From NCBI GenBank assembly GCA_900642245.1, contig CAAAJI010000037.1, positions 84,940 through 148,939 of the forward strand: 64,000 nt of DNA, given 5' to 3'. Below, in pieces: positions 11,776-23,419 of this stretch; within the stretch, counting starts at the first letter, position 1, and each line of letters starts with the position of its first letter. A program made the translations under genes and the position numbers. The notes beneath the pieces are model-generated. The model was not told where the DNA came from and ran no database searches. It saw only the letters and a list, made by a program, of their open reading frames with translations. This DNA is from Fragilaria radians (Eukaryota; Bacillariophyta; Fragilariophyceae; Fragilariales; Fragilariaceae).

Positions 11776-12178
11776 NNNNNNNNNNNNNNNNNNNNNNNNN
11801 NNNNNNNNNNNNNNNNNNNNNNNNNNNNNNNNNNNNNNNNNNNNNNNNNNNNNNNNNNNNNNNNNNNNNNNNNNNNNNNNNNNNNNNNNNNNNNNNNNNN
11901 NNNNNNNNNNNNNNNNNNNNNNNNNNNNNNNNNNNNNNNNNNNNNNNNNNNNNNNNNNNNNNNNNNNNNNNNNNNNNNNNNNNNNNNNNNNNNNNNNNNN
12001 NNNNNNNNNNNNNNNNNNNNNNNNNNNNNNNNNNNNNNNNNNNNNNNNNNNNNNNNNNNNNNNNNNNNNNNNNNNNNNNNNNNNNNNNNNNNNNNNNNNN
12101 NNNNNNNNNNNNNNNNNNNNNNNNNNNNNNNNNNNNNNNNNNNNNNNNNNNNNNNNNNNNNNNNNNNNNNNNNNNNNN
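11776..12178. other. Assembly gap (403 N)
   Basis: Undetermined bases. Right after the gap begins a sequence ('gcaaacatgtatcat...') that also follows the other N run at 25464. Open frames that appear to cross the gap are artefacts. Confidence 0.99.
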
Positions 12179-13790
12179 TTTAAGCAAACATGTATCATAC
12201 AAACTAAAGAAGACTTCTTGACCACTTGAATTACGGATGACTTGATTTTCTTGAGCTTGTTCTATCTCCAACATTTGGGTACAAATGATCTGTTTTACCT
12301 GTTTATTTCAATGATAAGCATCTGCTGCAGAGCTGACAAAACTTCTATGTAACACTGAGCTTAAATCATTCTATTCTTTACAAAGCATCCAGGCCTCTTG
12401 GTAGTTTCTGGAAGTTTAGAAACAGGATCTAAATGCAGAACAGATTTGAATCCGTAAAATGTCAGGACCTAATCGCAAAATAAGGCGATAATCTTTCACA
12501 ATCAATCTTGCTTGGTAGAGCTATACCAAATTGAGGATCTTTATTTACCAAGATTGAATTATTGACATTAGTCTATTGGACAGTGTCAACATAGAAAACA
12601 AATCATGCAGGTTTTTCTTTTATACTATTTGTCTGCAAATCAGGTGGGTCATAAAAGGATAGATGATTGTGTTGTCTAACTTTGTCAATTACCTTAACTA
12701 GAAGAATTTTGGCAGTGGTAAGATAACCTCAGATCCTCTTTTCTGTTCCTATGTGAAATTGAAGCAACATCCAATTTATCTTGCTATACTTGATGTGGAA
12801 TACAATTTTTATTTGAGAGCAAAAATCCCAGATATGCTTTGAGATTCAAACTAGTAGCATCCACATGCCTTCTATTAGAATACATTCGGACTACTACTTT
12901 GAGATCCATTCTTATTGATGCAAATTGTGTTACACATTTGCAAATCCATCATCAATGTCAACAAATATCACACCCTTTTGTAAATACGTTTTGACCCATA
13001 ACATCCGCAAGAGGGTTATGTTGTCCTTGCAAAAGTTGAATCAAATAATTTTTAGGACTTCTTTAGCAAGTTTTCCAAGGATCATACTTTTGGTTGCACT
13101 CCTTTTCATTGTTCTATTTTCCATACATTGCTCTTATCAAGGTTGATGACAATGAAGACGCAGATGATAGTGATATAGAAGAACAAATTGATGCTTTTCT
13201 TCTACATAATGTGTTGTCCTGATCCTCAATAGCTTTCCTGAGATAAGGATCCAAAAACATGTCAGGACCATTGCTATGAGATCCATCATCAGAAACATCA
13301 AGCCTCCCAACACAAGCATTGTGTGGAAGTGCAACACAATGCCAGAAGTCCTGGCATGTTCTTGTAGTCTCATAGTCCATTCTAGATTTATGATCATGTA
13401 CCATCAGAAATTCACCAATGAATTTTTCACCAAAAACAACATTCACTGCTCTGCAGATTGTACTTGTGATCCTTGCAGCATTTGATGCTGGATTTAGGCC
13501 ATGAGCATCAAGTCCCTTCTGCAAGTCAAGGTAATCAGGAAGCATTTTTCTGCACTCAAATTTATTCTTTGACCCAAAGTTTGTGATTCCCACATTCTTG
13601 CACAAAAGACTTGAGATCAACAATTTTGAACTCCTCTCCAGGATCATTAGAAGGAACTTGTACAGACTTAGCCACAAGAAACTCACTATGGTATTGCTTT
13701 GTTTACTGCTGTCAACTTCAAGAGCAAATTCATATTTGTGTCGATCCTGATCTGTGATTGGGACAAGTTCTATGGAAAAGGGTTTCTGTA
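12179..13790 (-). mobile_element. Decayed copia-type retroelement (unit B copy)
   Basis: Homologous to 313-2790 and 25464-27086. On the minus strand the clearest open part is 13114-13686 (190 codons, no ATG at its start), with 'CQDFWHCVALPHN' and 'HKSRMDYE'; this belongs to an unrecognised protein shared by the three copies. Farther along (about 12400-12480) are eroded integrase tracts including 'LHLDPVSKLPETTKRPG'. Near the gap, an open tract with 'SSGQEVFFSLYDTC' probably precedes the RT fragment at 11168-11551. Many stops and shifts make it non-functional. Confidence 0.7.
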
Positions 13791-14017
13791 GTTTTTATCC
13801 CCAAGGGATTGTCATCAACACGTGGAAGCAAATGAGGATCATTCGTAAAAAATTGCGAATCGACAAGATTCAACGGATAGAAGACAATTTTGGCAAGAAA
13901 AATTGGAAGACGCGGATTAGCGGATTAGCATCGTTAATGACAATCAAATGTTTTTGCAATATCGCTCCCTCACCCCTCTATAGCTGATTTTCCTTCTATA
14001 GAGACACATGCGCAATA

Positions 14018-15529
14018 ATGAGATCAACTGTGATTGGATTTACCTTACTTCTATTACTATTTTTCCAATGGTGTAGCTTTGTCCCATGGAATGTGAGTTT
14101 GAAACGACTGAAAATTAATTTGGAAGTCCTACAACAACATTCGCGGTTGAAAAATTACATTCGGAACAGCACATCTCAAAGCAATGTAATTACACCTTAC
14201 ACCATGACTTCAATTGCAAATCTGATTCAATCATTGGTTCTTCCTGGATTGGTGATAATCTATGATCCTTTCTTAGACAAGATTATTGTCTACTCTATTT
14301 CGAATGATAGATCACCCTCTGTCAATTTTTGTTCACGATGTCGATTGCTGATACCTGCCCTTGCCAGAGCCCTTTGGAAATTCCCTCGACTGTCAACCAA
14401 TAACTCTCATGTTCAACTATTCACCTCGGATTATGACTTTCCATACGTCAATATGGATTCTATTGTCGTCGCGAAGACTAGCAGGGATTATTTTAGTCCT
14501 TGGATACAATTTGGATCTAATTTTCAAGACTCAACAATTCTCCCGAATGTACAAACTTTTCCTTTTATCGATTTCTTACACTGTTTGCGTGAATGGAACA
14601 TATATCAAATACGCATGGGAACCAACACATCGGATACAACAGAGAGTATGGATTCGGCACGTAATCAAACTTGCTATCTTTTTACTATTGCTGTTTGGAA
14701 CAATGACACCTGGGATAACCTTATCCCCCAAATAATTTGGCGTGGTTCAGACTTCCCCTTTTTACACACGTTTCGTCAAAAAGATTTTAAAAGACATTAT
14801 TCAGTCCCAGAGGTACCTTTCTTTCCACGTCGATTGGCTGTTCAGATGGCAGAGGCAACCAATTACACTTGGCTAAATGCCAAGATTCAGCTTGGATCTA
14901 AAAATCTGATGGATATTGAGGAAATGTCAAAGTACAAATATCAAATTGATCTGGGTGGAGCGGGAGGAACTACATGGACTGGAACTATGTCCAAACTTGC
15001 TATGCCAGGTGTACTCTTTCATCATGAGACACCTGCCAGAGATTGGTTTTATGATATGCTTCAGCCATGGGTGCATTATATACCTATCCGCACTGACCTC
15101 TCTGATTTGAGAGAAAAGTATGATTGGGCTGAAAGCAACTCCGGTAAAGTTAAGGAAATTTCTCTGCGAGCGACACACTTCGTCCAATCGCTGTTATCGT
15201 TCCAAAATATACAAAAAATATACGAAACGTACTTGGGAAAGCAAGGCATTCTATCTAACATTGTTGATGCCTATAATGAGGAAAATCCTAAATCTCCTTC
15301 CTCTCGACAATCTCTTCGCACTATCCTCAAGGAGTATCAACAGAAGTGGAATCTAAATCTTTCTCTTGTTTCTTTATGCTCACGGAATTATTGTGATATG
15401 AGAAAGAATCAAGGGTCAATTTCACGCATCTCCATACATCCAGGACTTTGCGAAAAGCATATCCAAGGCATTGAATTGTTTGGAATAGATCTGAATAATT
15501 GCACACCAAGTAGAAAATCAAAATTATAA
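14018..15529 (+). CDS. GT90 family (CAP10/Rumi-like) glycosyltransferase, copy B
   Basis: 503 residues, single exon, with the same start context and length as the copies at 3052 and 27357. The N-terminal signal anchor (residues 5-24), 'IIWRGSDF', the 'IDLGGAGGTTWTG' tract and 'HYIPIRTDLSDL' are all present, and it ends in SKL. It is closer to copy C than to copy A; for example B and C share 'DPFLDKIIVYS' and 'YDMLQPWVHYIP' where A has 'DPSFDKIHVYS' and 'YDSVRPWEHYIP'. The 60 or so bases before the ATG are almost identical in all three units, so the core promoter was probably duplicated with the gene. Sugar donor and acceptor are unknown. Confidence 0.85.
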   Translation: MRSTVIGFTLLLLLFFQWCSFVPWNVSLKRLKINLEVLQQHSRLKNYIRNSTSQSNVITPYTMTSIANLIQSLVLPGLVIIYDPFLDKIIVYSISNDRSPSVNFCSRCRLLIPALARALWKFPRLSTNNSHVQLFTSDYDFPYVNMDSIVVAKTSRDYFSPWIQFGSNFQDSTILPNVQTFPFIDFLHCLREWNIYQIRMGTNTSDTTESMDSARNQTCYLFTIAVWNNDTWDNLIPQIIWRGSDFPFLHTFRQKDFKRHYSVPEVPFFPRRLAVQMAEATNYTWLNAKIQLGSKNLMDIEEMSKYKYQIDLGGAGGTTWTGTMSKLAMPGVLFHHETPARDWFYDMLQPWVHYIPIRTDLSDLREKYDWAESNSGKVKEISLRATHFVQSLLSFQNIQKIYETYLGKQGILSNIVDAYNEENPKSPSSRQSLRTILKEYQQKWNLNLSLVSLCSRNYCDMRKNQGSISRISIHPGLCEKHIQGIELFGIDLNNCTPSRKSKL

Positions 15530-17617
15530 ATTTATTACTTCAACCGCTTATTCAATTAGGAATCTATACATCATATTAATAGGATGACTATAATCATTTC
15601 ACTCATTGCCTTTTTGTTTTTGTTTGCGTCGAGTACAAATCCTTGAAGTCCTTACTTGGAAAGTGGTACCTCATCTTTGCCTCCGTTAAGAATCTCCTAT
15701 AGTGTAAAAGTGATCTCAATACGTTTTTGTGAAAGCGGGATGACCTATACGCATTTCTTTTTTTCTACTTTCTTTCTCTAGTGAGAATGATCCTGGAAAT
15801 AATGTATCAGCCATGATTTCCCCTTTTTCGATGCAGTAAAAGGTGAAAAAGTCGTTTGCTAAAGTTATGTACAGTTGTCGCAACCACCCCAGCATGCCAA
15901 AGCAGTATCCATTAATTCAGAATATAGAAAATGGGGAGGTTATGTAAATGAATTTCTCAATGAAGCCATCAGAAGTGCAAGAATTCATGCATCAAAGCAA
16001 GATATATACCATGAGCATAAGTAGTTCCCTGTATATGAATGAACCAATGCTTCTAGCAGAAAAATATCACATCAGTATTTTGGATGGTGATGCTGAAAAT
16101 TGTTTCCAAGGACAAAGTTAGGAAGTTCTATCAATTCGTAACTTAAGATGGGAACATGTTGTTGGTTTTGGTCATGAGCCTTCTGTTAATAGGATGACTT
16201 TAACAGTGAGGGCAATGACTACAATTGATTTTCCTGATGGATCACCCGTTTCCTAGTTATACATAAATGTACTTTTATGAAAAGACCAATTATTCCCTGT
16301 TGTCAGAGTTTCAGTCAAGGCAATTCGAAGGAAAAAAAGATTTGGCAAAGACACGGATAGGCTTAACAGAAGATGATACAGAATGATGGTGAGTGGTACC
16401 CCTAGAACGTGCAGGCTGTATGATCCATTTCAATTGCCATTTACCCTCTCTTGAAGAAATGGAGTCGCTCCAGCAATATTGCTTGACACAAAGTGATACT
16501 CTGCGGTTGCTATGATTTTTCTAGTTGCCTTAGCCTGTTGCCTTACAAAATTCCTAGAAAAATGGGTAAAACTGTTCATTCACATTAGCAAAGCTGACAA
16601 AGATAACTATCTGCCAAAAGCAGTCTTTACGTTTTTTTATTACTTCTTTTTCGCTCACAAGACTATCACCCAATTTCCATCCGTTTCTTTCTGACCAATT
16701 CAAATGTTGAGGCAAAAGAGATGAAATGAAACCAAAGCTACATTCACATTTTTTAAAGAAAATTTAATTGAAGAATATCAGTGTGCACAAATATTCTTTG
16801 GAATGACATCAAAAAATACTAAATGTTGCCAACATGAAGTCTGAATCTGACTGTGATGTTTCCGATTAAGTGGAGTATGAACTTTCGATGGTTGCTGAAC
16901 CTCAATCTCTTCCATGTCAAAGCATAAAATTGAGGCGATACTATACATGATTTAATATTTTTCATTGAGATAATGTATTGCAAAATGAATAATCTCGAGA
17001 CGCTTTTCAAAGTTTTTGATGTCTTTGAGATCAAGAACTTGACACCACTGATCAATGTTGTATTTGAAGTGTTCTCTAGTATTAAGAGAATATCTTTTGG
17101 GAGATACTATCCTCATCATCTTATTTGGTGGTTTGTAGGTGACATGATCAATGGCGAGTGATGTTTGATGCGTTAAACACGTTCTCAGAAAATGTCTTCT
17201 GAAGCATAGTTGACCATCAAAATCTATTTTTGTTTCATCTTTCTGCTCATGTACTCAATTGCCTTTATGGAAGGTGTATTGATATCAGTTCTAACGGAAA
17301 GGTACAAATTCCTCCTAGGGGAATACAGGTGTTAACTATTAATCCCTACCTCCAATGCAAAGCATTTTATTCTGAGTTGAAATGGCAGATTTGAACTCCT
17401 AGAGCGTAGTAGGAATGTAGGTTTACATGTGATGAAATTCAAGTGCAGATATTGCTCTTGCTACCTATCAATCATTTGCTAAAATTTAGCATGCAAGTGC
17501 AAAAAAGAGAAATGCGAGCAAGTGACAATCACCCCGTTAAAAGAGTTGTGGAACCTGATTTCGCTGGGCTGTAGAGAAAAGTATACGGTGATTTCAATTA
17601 CACACGATACAAGATTA
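15530..17617. other. Non-coding spacer downstream of GT90 copy B
   Basis: It aligns with 4564-6470 and with 28869-30790, and holds no gene that is conserved in frame between the copies. The small open frames 16512-16694 and 16973-17161 differ in frame and length from their counterparts. Unit B keeps about 100 bp (16396-16500) that unit A lacks. Confidence 0.55.
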
Positions 17618-18356
17618 GGGCAAAAATTAACCTACCACAAATAGAATACCAATAGTTTTAGTCCCTAGCTAATTTCCGGGTTCTTTTGCAATTGATCATC
17701 TGCGTGTTTTGCTGCGGGTGATTGCTTTAGCCTGCTACGAAAGGAAATTTCAATATTTTGCCAACAAAAATCGTGTCGAATCAAGAATCGAGCCCCACAG
17801 CACCTCCACGAAATTGATGGAATAACTCCCTTTTTTCAAGAGTGAGAAAGGTGGACCACCAAGGAGACTCAGTCTTGAGTCCTCTTTCGAAAGTGGTCCG
17901 CCTTTTCTTGATAGGGCGGATGCCAGAGACCATCCAACAATGCCACAAAGTCAAGCCTGTTTTATCGCAATGGCTTTCATCGTTTAAAATCTCATTGTCC
18001 GAGTTATCAGATGTGGTTTCCGGTTCCGTTGAACTATCAACCACTAACCCAATAACTCGTAAGAACGAGACATCCTCTAAAAAGGGTAGAGGAAGGAGGG
18101 AGTGCAACGGGTTAGTGATAGAATTAAGCATGGAATAAACATCAACGAATTGAATTTTTTTTCAAGGCAAAAACGGGCTTCGTGTTTTGCATCACAATTT
18201 TACTGTAATATATCGCAGTGCCTATTTAGAATAATAGACTTGACGTGTACTTTTGAACTTTGGCACAATTCAAAGGGGGGGAAACCGCAAGTAAAAAAAT
18301 CAGTCACGAGTAAAATTACAATTGTCAACTATTGTAATTGTAATTGTGGTAGGCCC
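17618..18356 (-). mobile_element. Non-autonomous DNA transposon-like insertion with inverted ends
   Basis: This 739-bp block is absent from unit A, where the flanks join near 6461-6480. Its ends are inverted: GGGC at 17618 with CCTACCACAA at 17631, against TTGTGGTAGG and GCCC at 18344-18356. A TA dinucleotide adjoins each end. The left end has about 9 extra bases between the two inverted blocks. A 116-codon minus-strand frame (17781-18131) includes 'SPWWSTFLTLEKRELF', which loosely recalls the N-terminus of PIF/Harbinger-type transposases. No DDE core is present, so it would be an internally deleted element. The superfamily is uncertain. Confidence 0.6.
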
Positions 18357-18976
18357 TAAAATGCTGTAAAAAAAATGAAGCCACGAGCAGAGCTATTGAA
18401 ACAACTGTAAATTAATGTTAGAATACACTTGAAATATTTCCAGCAGGATGAAAAAGCCTAGCGAAAAGGAAAAAATCAGCAATTATAGCAATAAGTCTCG
18501 CTGTTTTTAAAATCAAATATTTGGGAATGAAAAGAGGTAAATTTACTGTTCTAAGCTATGGCGGCGCATGTGATACATATGTCTTTAATGCAGCAACAAT
18601 TAAGTTACTGCTATGAAAGTAATCTAAAAAAATTCAAGCGGAATTGAGAACGTATACATTACATTAAACTAAACTCAGCATCAAAGTATGTTTGCGTATT
18701 GTGAAGCAGATACAAATGGATTTCGGTAAAATCTAATCTGGAATCGAGATAAATGTTATACAACAGCACTTCACTCTTTATGTGAGTCGCCTTTAGATTG
18801 CTCAGGAATCATGCCATTGTACGGATGAGATCAAATTTGGCTAAAGAAATGTAAAGACATCGGGTTGACTCTTAAGCTAGATATCACAAAGGTTTCGGTC
18901 AGAGTATGGCTGTGTAAGACAGAATATGACTCATTTGAGATAGTCCTCAGAAAGTTGTCTCATCTTTGTAAACATT

Positions 18977-20771
18977 CTAAACCTGCTTGCTCACTTTCAG
19001 CAACTCCAGATCTCGGATGAATCTTATTCCAAGGTCAGAATCCAAAAGGCCCAGATGACGCGCTGCGTCGGCCCAATAATCTTTACCAAAACCAACAATA
19101 GATTTATATCCAATAAATTGAATGATCATCAACTTTAAGTCTGATAGATTCTCGTGGCAATTTTCTTTCAAAAAATGTGTCGATGCCATATTTTGGGCAG
19201 CTTGATATATACCTAGTAAAGTAAAAGGAAAGTAAACTGATCCTTTCTTTCTACGATTCAGGGCAAGGTTTGCACAATGTTTACAACGAATCCCAACTTG
19301 TTTCAGCTTATTGCCTTATTTCGTCCTCTTGTATGACCCAATAAGTCATCTGCGGATGCAGAGAAAAATTCGATCTGTTGACGAAGTAAAACTTGAAGAG
19401 AAGAGAGCTTCTTTGTGTCATCAGGTAGTGCAATTATAAAAGGAAGGCATTGCGGTACTCTGGCTTCAATCGCCTGAGTCCCGAAAGAGTGTTGTAGGGC
19501 TCCACCCATAGAAAGTGACACAGATTCAGAGCTTGTTGAATCTTGTTGCACAATATCTATAGCATGAGCACCATCAATGGTATCGTTGACTCTAAGTATT
19601 TGACTTGGAATTAGATTTGAATGGTTATCCTCGTTAAGAACAAGACTATGCGGTATCTGATTCTATTTGAAGAGTTTATTCTTTCATTAGCAAGATCGAA
19701 ATCTTGAAGAATCATTAGCATTTAATAGTGCATGTATTTCTGACCAAGGGTGACTGCATATATGTTGAGAGGGTGACCCAAAGGGAAGTGAGGCTCGTGA
19801 CATTGAAGGAGTAGGTATTCTTTCTTGAGCAAGTATATGCCAAGCAAAAGGATTTGATACAATTAAAGGGTTAGAACTGTCGATCGAATGTTCTGCAAGG
19901 TCAAAAGTGACAAAAGGTGATCTGATGATCTCGTTAGATTATTTAATAGTACGTTAGTTGAGGGAGTGGGTTGCAAGGAGGAAGAAAATCGATTGATAGA
20001 ATTGAGTGCCATGGGATCGAAAGGTGAAGGCAGTAATGGAAAGTCTCTTCTAACGTCAGGAGACATTGCTGAAGACGAAACGAGAGGCAATGGCTCTCCA
20101 ACTTCGATCGCAAGATAGGGTAGGACATTGCATACTCTGAGAGTATTGATATGGTGTTGCAGGATTTCATTTTGACAAATAGTATCTTCAACATGACTGA
20201 CTTGGAGATTTGTATCTTGTTGTTCTTTGACATAGGTATTGTTCAAAAGACCTTGGATATCGACTTTACAGTTGTCCTTATTCGAAAGATGTCTATCTGA
20301 ATGTTGATTTATACCATTATAAGAAAAGATAAGCGTAATAAGTTGTGAGTTATTGTGAAATGTCGCTACTGAATGGGAATCTGTGCTATCACTCTTACTG
20401 TCCGAATTGGTACGCTTACATTGAGTATTGCTTTTGTCGTATTGAATTCCTTTCAGGACATCTGGCATCATCTTTGATTCAGTGATTTGGGTTGCATTCG
20501 AATCCCCTTGACACCTTCCTTTTCGCTTAGCTTCATCAAGAGCTTGTTTACAATTCGAGGAATAATTATGTCTTTGCTTTTTCAGCTGTTTTGTAGCTTT
20601 GGTATTTTCTGTTGTAGAGTGATTGAGATCTTTTTCTCGCTCGACATCGAAAGATAATAATGTTGATATTTGTCGCTTCCTTGACAGATAGTTTAGATTA
20701 TTATGAGGATAATTGCAGTCGTCTTTATCCTGACTTTCATCATCGTGTGAATGGTCGTTGCAAGATTTCAT
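18977..20771 (-). pseudogene. Frame-broken diatom GIRCKHCA/YFP-IYQAAQN module protein, copy B
   Basis: Copy of 7041-8819 on the same strand. From ATG at 20771 the frame stays open across the Asn/Ser-rich N-terminal region past the point where copy A is shifted, then is shifted itself near 19873 by the loss of one A. The 82-codon segment at 19303-19551 is identical to that of copy A. The C-terminal module 'VGIRCKHCA ... YFPFTLLGIYQAAQN' follows in another frame and ends at 18977 with a different tail ('LELLKVSKQV'). From about 19276 to 19996 the DNA matches copy A apart from single-A length differences, while sequence farther upstream differs more. Confidence 0.6.
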
Positions 20772-20799
20772 TGTAGTATTGTGCACACGATCGCCTTAT

Positions 20800-21095
20800 T
20801 TATTGGAAACGTCACACATTCTTTCCGAAAACTGGCATACACATATAGGCTGGTATTTTGAAAAACACCCTTAGCGCGATCTTCAGAACTCAAACCTTCT
20901 AAGATTTGATTTTTCAGGGAGATGGCAGAGTAATTTTTCACAATAAGCTAACATTTTACACGGATAAGGGAAGATGAAATCCTCTTATTCTATGTAATCG
21001 GTCAGAGTTGATAAAATCAGAACCCCAAGTGAGTCATGTAGTTGCTTCACAACTTGCTCTAGAGTTCTGTCATCTCTTCTCACAATTATGATTCT
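20800..21095 (-). pseudogene. Decayed counterpart of the 8847-9137 open frame
   Basis: It aligns with the ATG-less open frame upstream of copy A ('LGVLILSTLTDYIE') but has a stop after 'DYIE' and later shifts. The product is not recognised. Confidence 0.35.
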
Positions 21096-21433
21096 TTGAT
21101 TTAATCCTACTTAATTCCCTTGTGAATATTCTCATGAGGCATTATTCTGTTTCAGGCTTTTGAATGCTTTGAAATATGAGATATATTGAGAAGCCTGTCC
21201 TGCTTTTGGCCAATTATTTCATGTTCTAGTCACTGTCTATCTTGCTTAGTATGTTCTCAGATATTGCGTTTAAAATTGATTGCTCCATGGTCCCACTGCA
21301 ACACGACCTCATATTTACTAAAGTCTATCATGAGATTATGTTGCTGATTGGCTGGTAGGCCTTGTTTTTTCTTTGTGATCGAATGCATTAACATTTGTCC
21401 TAAAGAAGTTTAACCATTATTCTTTTTGCGGTA

Positions 21434-21562
21434 GATAGTATCAAGGGTTGGCCAGTCTCTCTTGTCTGCCGTGCCACTGCTAAAGTGACAATTGAATCCA
21501 ACTGTGGCATTCACTATATCACTAAATCCTTCCATCGTTACAATGAGGACATACCCTTTTAG
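21434..21562 (+). other. Short coding-like tract of unknown origin
   Basis: 43 open codons reading 'DSIKGWPVSLVCRATAKV' and onward, just after the end of the A/B homology (about 21435). No start codon and no recognisable family. It may be a piece of the copia element that follows at 22320 or of another lost gene. Confidence 0.2.
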
Positions 21563-22319
21563 AAAATGAATCCTGATATTAATGCATGAACCTTCTTTTG
21601 TTCCGAGTAAGGTTCACCAAACTCGGAAATCTTAGTAAAAAGCGTCTCAAAGAAGGTTAATATAAGATTGTAGAATAACTTATTTACGCCTTTCAGTGTA
21701 CTGACTCATTCTGATCATTAAAGTTGCGCGTGAGCAATGAAGTGGGCTAAACTCCAAAAATCCGGGGATAAATCAAAATTATATATTAGTTAAAATGAAT
21801 CTTAAACGTAGGCTTTGCAGCCAACTACTAATGCGTTAAAATTGTACTGTTGTTCAATTTTCATTCCGAAGTGATCTTGGGTTGTATACATCAGTGCCTA
21901 ATTTATTTTTTGGTCACATGGTTTCAAAAGTGCTTTGGGGTAGTCCTAGAACCATCGAGATACCACCAGAGTTACACACGTGCTTCGTAAGTGCATTCGC
22001 ACGAGTTAAAAAATCAAAGTTGATCTTCAAGTTTCGAATACTATTGTAATGACTCTTATCGTGTCCTTACATGCTGCCATAATTGGCCCATCCATGAATT
22101 GAAAAATCCTTGAACTCAATTAGCCAAATCAGGTCATAAATGCGAATTCCAGGTAGGGCAACGTACCGACACCAGACCTATAACTTGCCTGATCTGCTGC
22201 TTAATCCTATCCTCATCATTCGGACATGCAATTTTGAATCGTGGGTTCCTGATACTTATCTATCTGGTATCTGGCTACCAAATTACTTCACGGATGCTCT
22301 TAAAGGTCCAAATTAATGC
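21563..22319. other. Unassigned stretch
   Basis: No supportable gene. Stops are frequent in every frame. It may include eroded 5' parts of the copia element that becomes recognisable at about 22320. Confidence 0.4.
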
Positions 22320-23200
22320 TAGGAAGTGTAAATGTGACATTCCAAATTCTGCTGGTCACAATATTGACCTGACATTTAATCGGAAAAGTAACTTCATGGT
22401 GAACTTAAATAGATAATCTTTATGGACATACCAAACGGCAAGGAAGCCAATAAAAATGAACATATAATTTAAAAAACCCATTAATGGTCTCGTCCAATCT
22501 GCAAGAGAATTTTACAATAAACTTGTTTTTGTCATAGAAGGGTTGTGGTTTCAAGGGAAGCCCTGTTGACTTATGTTTGTGGATAAAGCATTCCAAATTT
22601 GGGATTGTCATGGCTGCTGTGTGTATCAACGACCGCCTTGTCGTTGGAAGCAAAGAAGGGATTGAAGACATGATTAATTGCCTCAAAAATGTGATTTTGG
22701 TTTAAAGATTGAAGACAACCTTTCTGACTACCTAAGTTGCAAAATCCAAATCAATCAAGCATCTAAAACTACATATGTCATACTACCACATTGAATTAAA
22801 AGTCTAAAAATATGGAGATGAAACTGTAAGTTTATGCAATTATGGGACCCCTGACACACCGCGATTCAAAATTGTAAGACCCAATGATGCAGACAAGATT
22901 GACCCTGCAATGCAATCAAAATACAGATCAGGAGTTGCCATGCTCTTGTACCTGATCAACGATTTGTGATAATATGGGTGCAATTTTCATGGCAGAGAAT
23001 TCGATCTCTGGAGTTCGCACAAGACATGTTGACACCAGGTCGTTCATGAACATATTGCGGATGATTTCATCAAGATTGTCTTTGTTAAGTCATGTGAAAA
23101 AGATGCTGATGTCTTTACGAAAAATGTTAGTAAGGATGTTTCACAAAACACGTACGCAATTTCTTAGGAAAATGGAAGATTCGAACAATTGAATATTGGA
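22320..23200 (+). mobile_element. Decayed copia element, RT to RNase H (internally deleted)
   Basis: Plus-strand fragments, in shifting frames, follow the order of a copia pol: 'GLVQSARVFYNKLVF' (about 22490), the tract around 'EDNLSDYLSCKIQI' (about 22710), 'GTPDTPRFKIVRP' (about 22848), 'MLLYLI', then directly 'GAIFMAENS' and 'VRTRHVDTR' (22974-23040) from the RNase H C-terminus, and a tail like 'DVFTKNVSK'. The catalytic middle of RNase H is missing between about 22960 and 22974, so this copy carries an internal deletion. Multiple stops make it inactive. Confidence 0.8.
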
Positions 23201-23229
23201 AATAGGTAGGGTATTGAATTACATTACTG

Positions 23230-23300
23230 ATATTCTGTAGTCTTAGGGTTAGTTTAGTTTCATTTGGTATTAACCGAGTTAATATGTGATATGCGAGAAC
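23230..23300 (+). repeat. Possible LTR remnant
   Basis: The sequence 'cttagggttagtttagttt' just after the copia pol end recurs at about 57213, followed in both places by similar bases (a 'gagttaatatgtgatatgcgagaa'-like tail here). Its position directly 3' of pol fits a 3' LTR or the segment before it. Confidence 0.35.
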
Positions 23301-23419
23301 AGTGAAGAGAAAACATTCTGATTAGGAGCAGAACGAATCAATTATTTTAGTGATACAATTTCATTGTGAAGTGGCTCTCAGACAAGTGTTGCTCTAGGAT
23401 GCTTCAACCTTTAATTGGA

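Larger units (their letters stand above)
12380..21435. repeat. Segmental duplication unit B
   Basis: About 9 kb matching unit A, with the inverted-repeat insertion at 17618-18356 as its main extra piece and without about 0.7 kb of the copia remnant seen in A. GT90 and spacer are closer to unit C than to A. Homology with C extends left to the N runs. Confidence 0.85.

Noticed and set aside
11725..12274. Long open frames across the N run
   Set aside because: Created by undetermined bases, not by real sequence.
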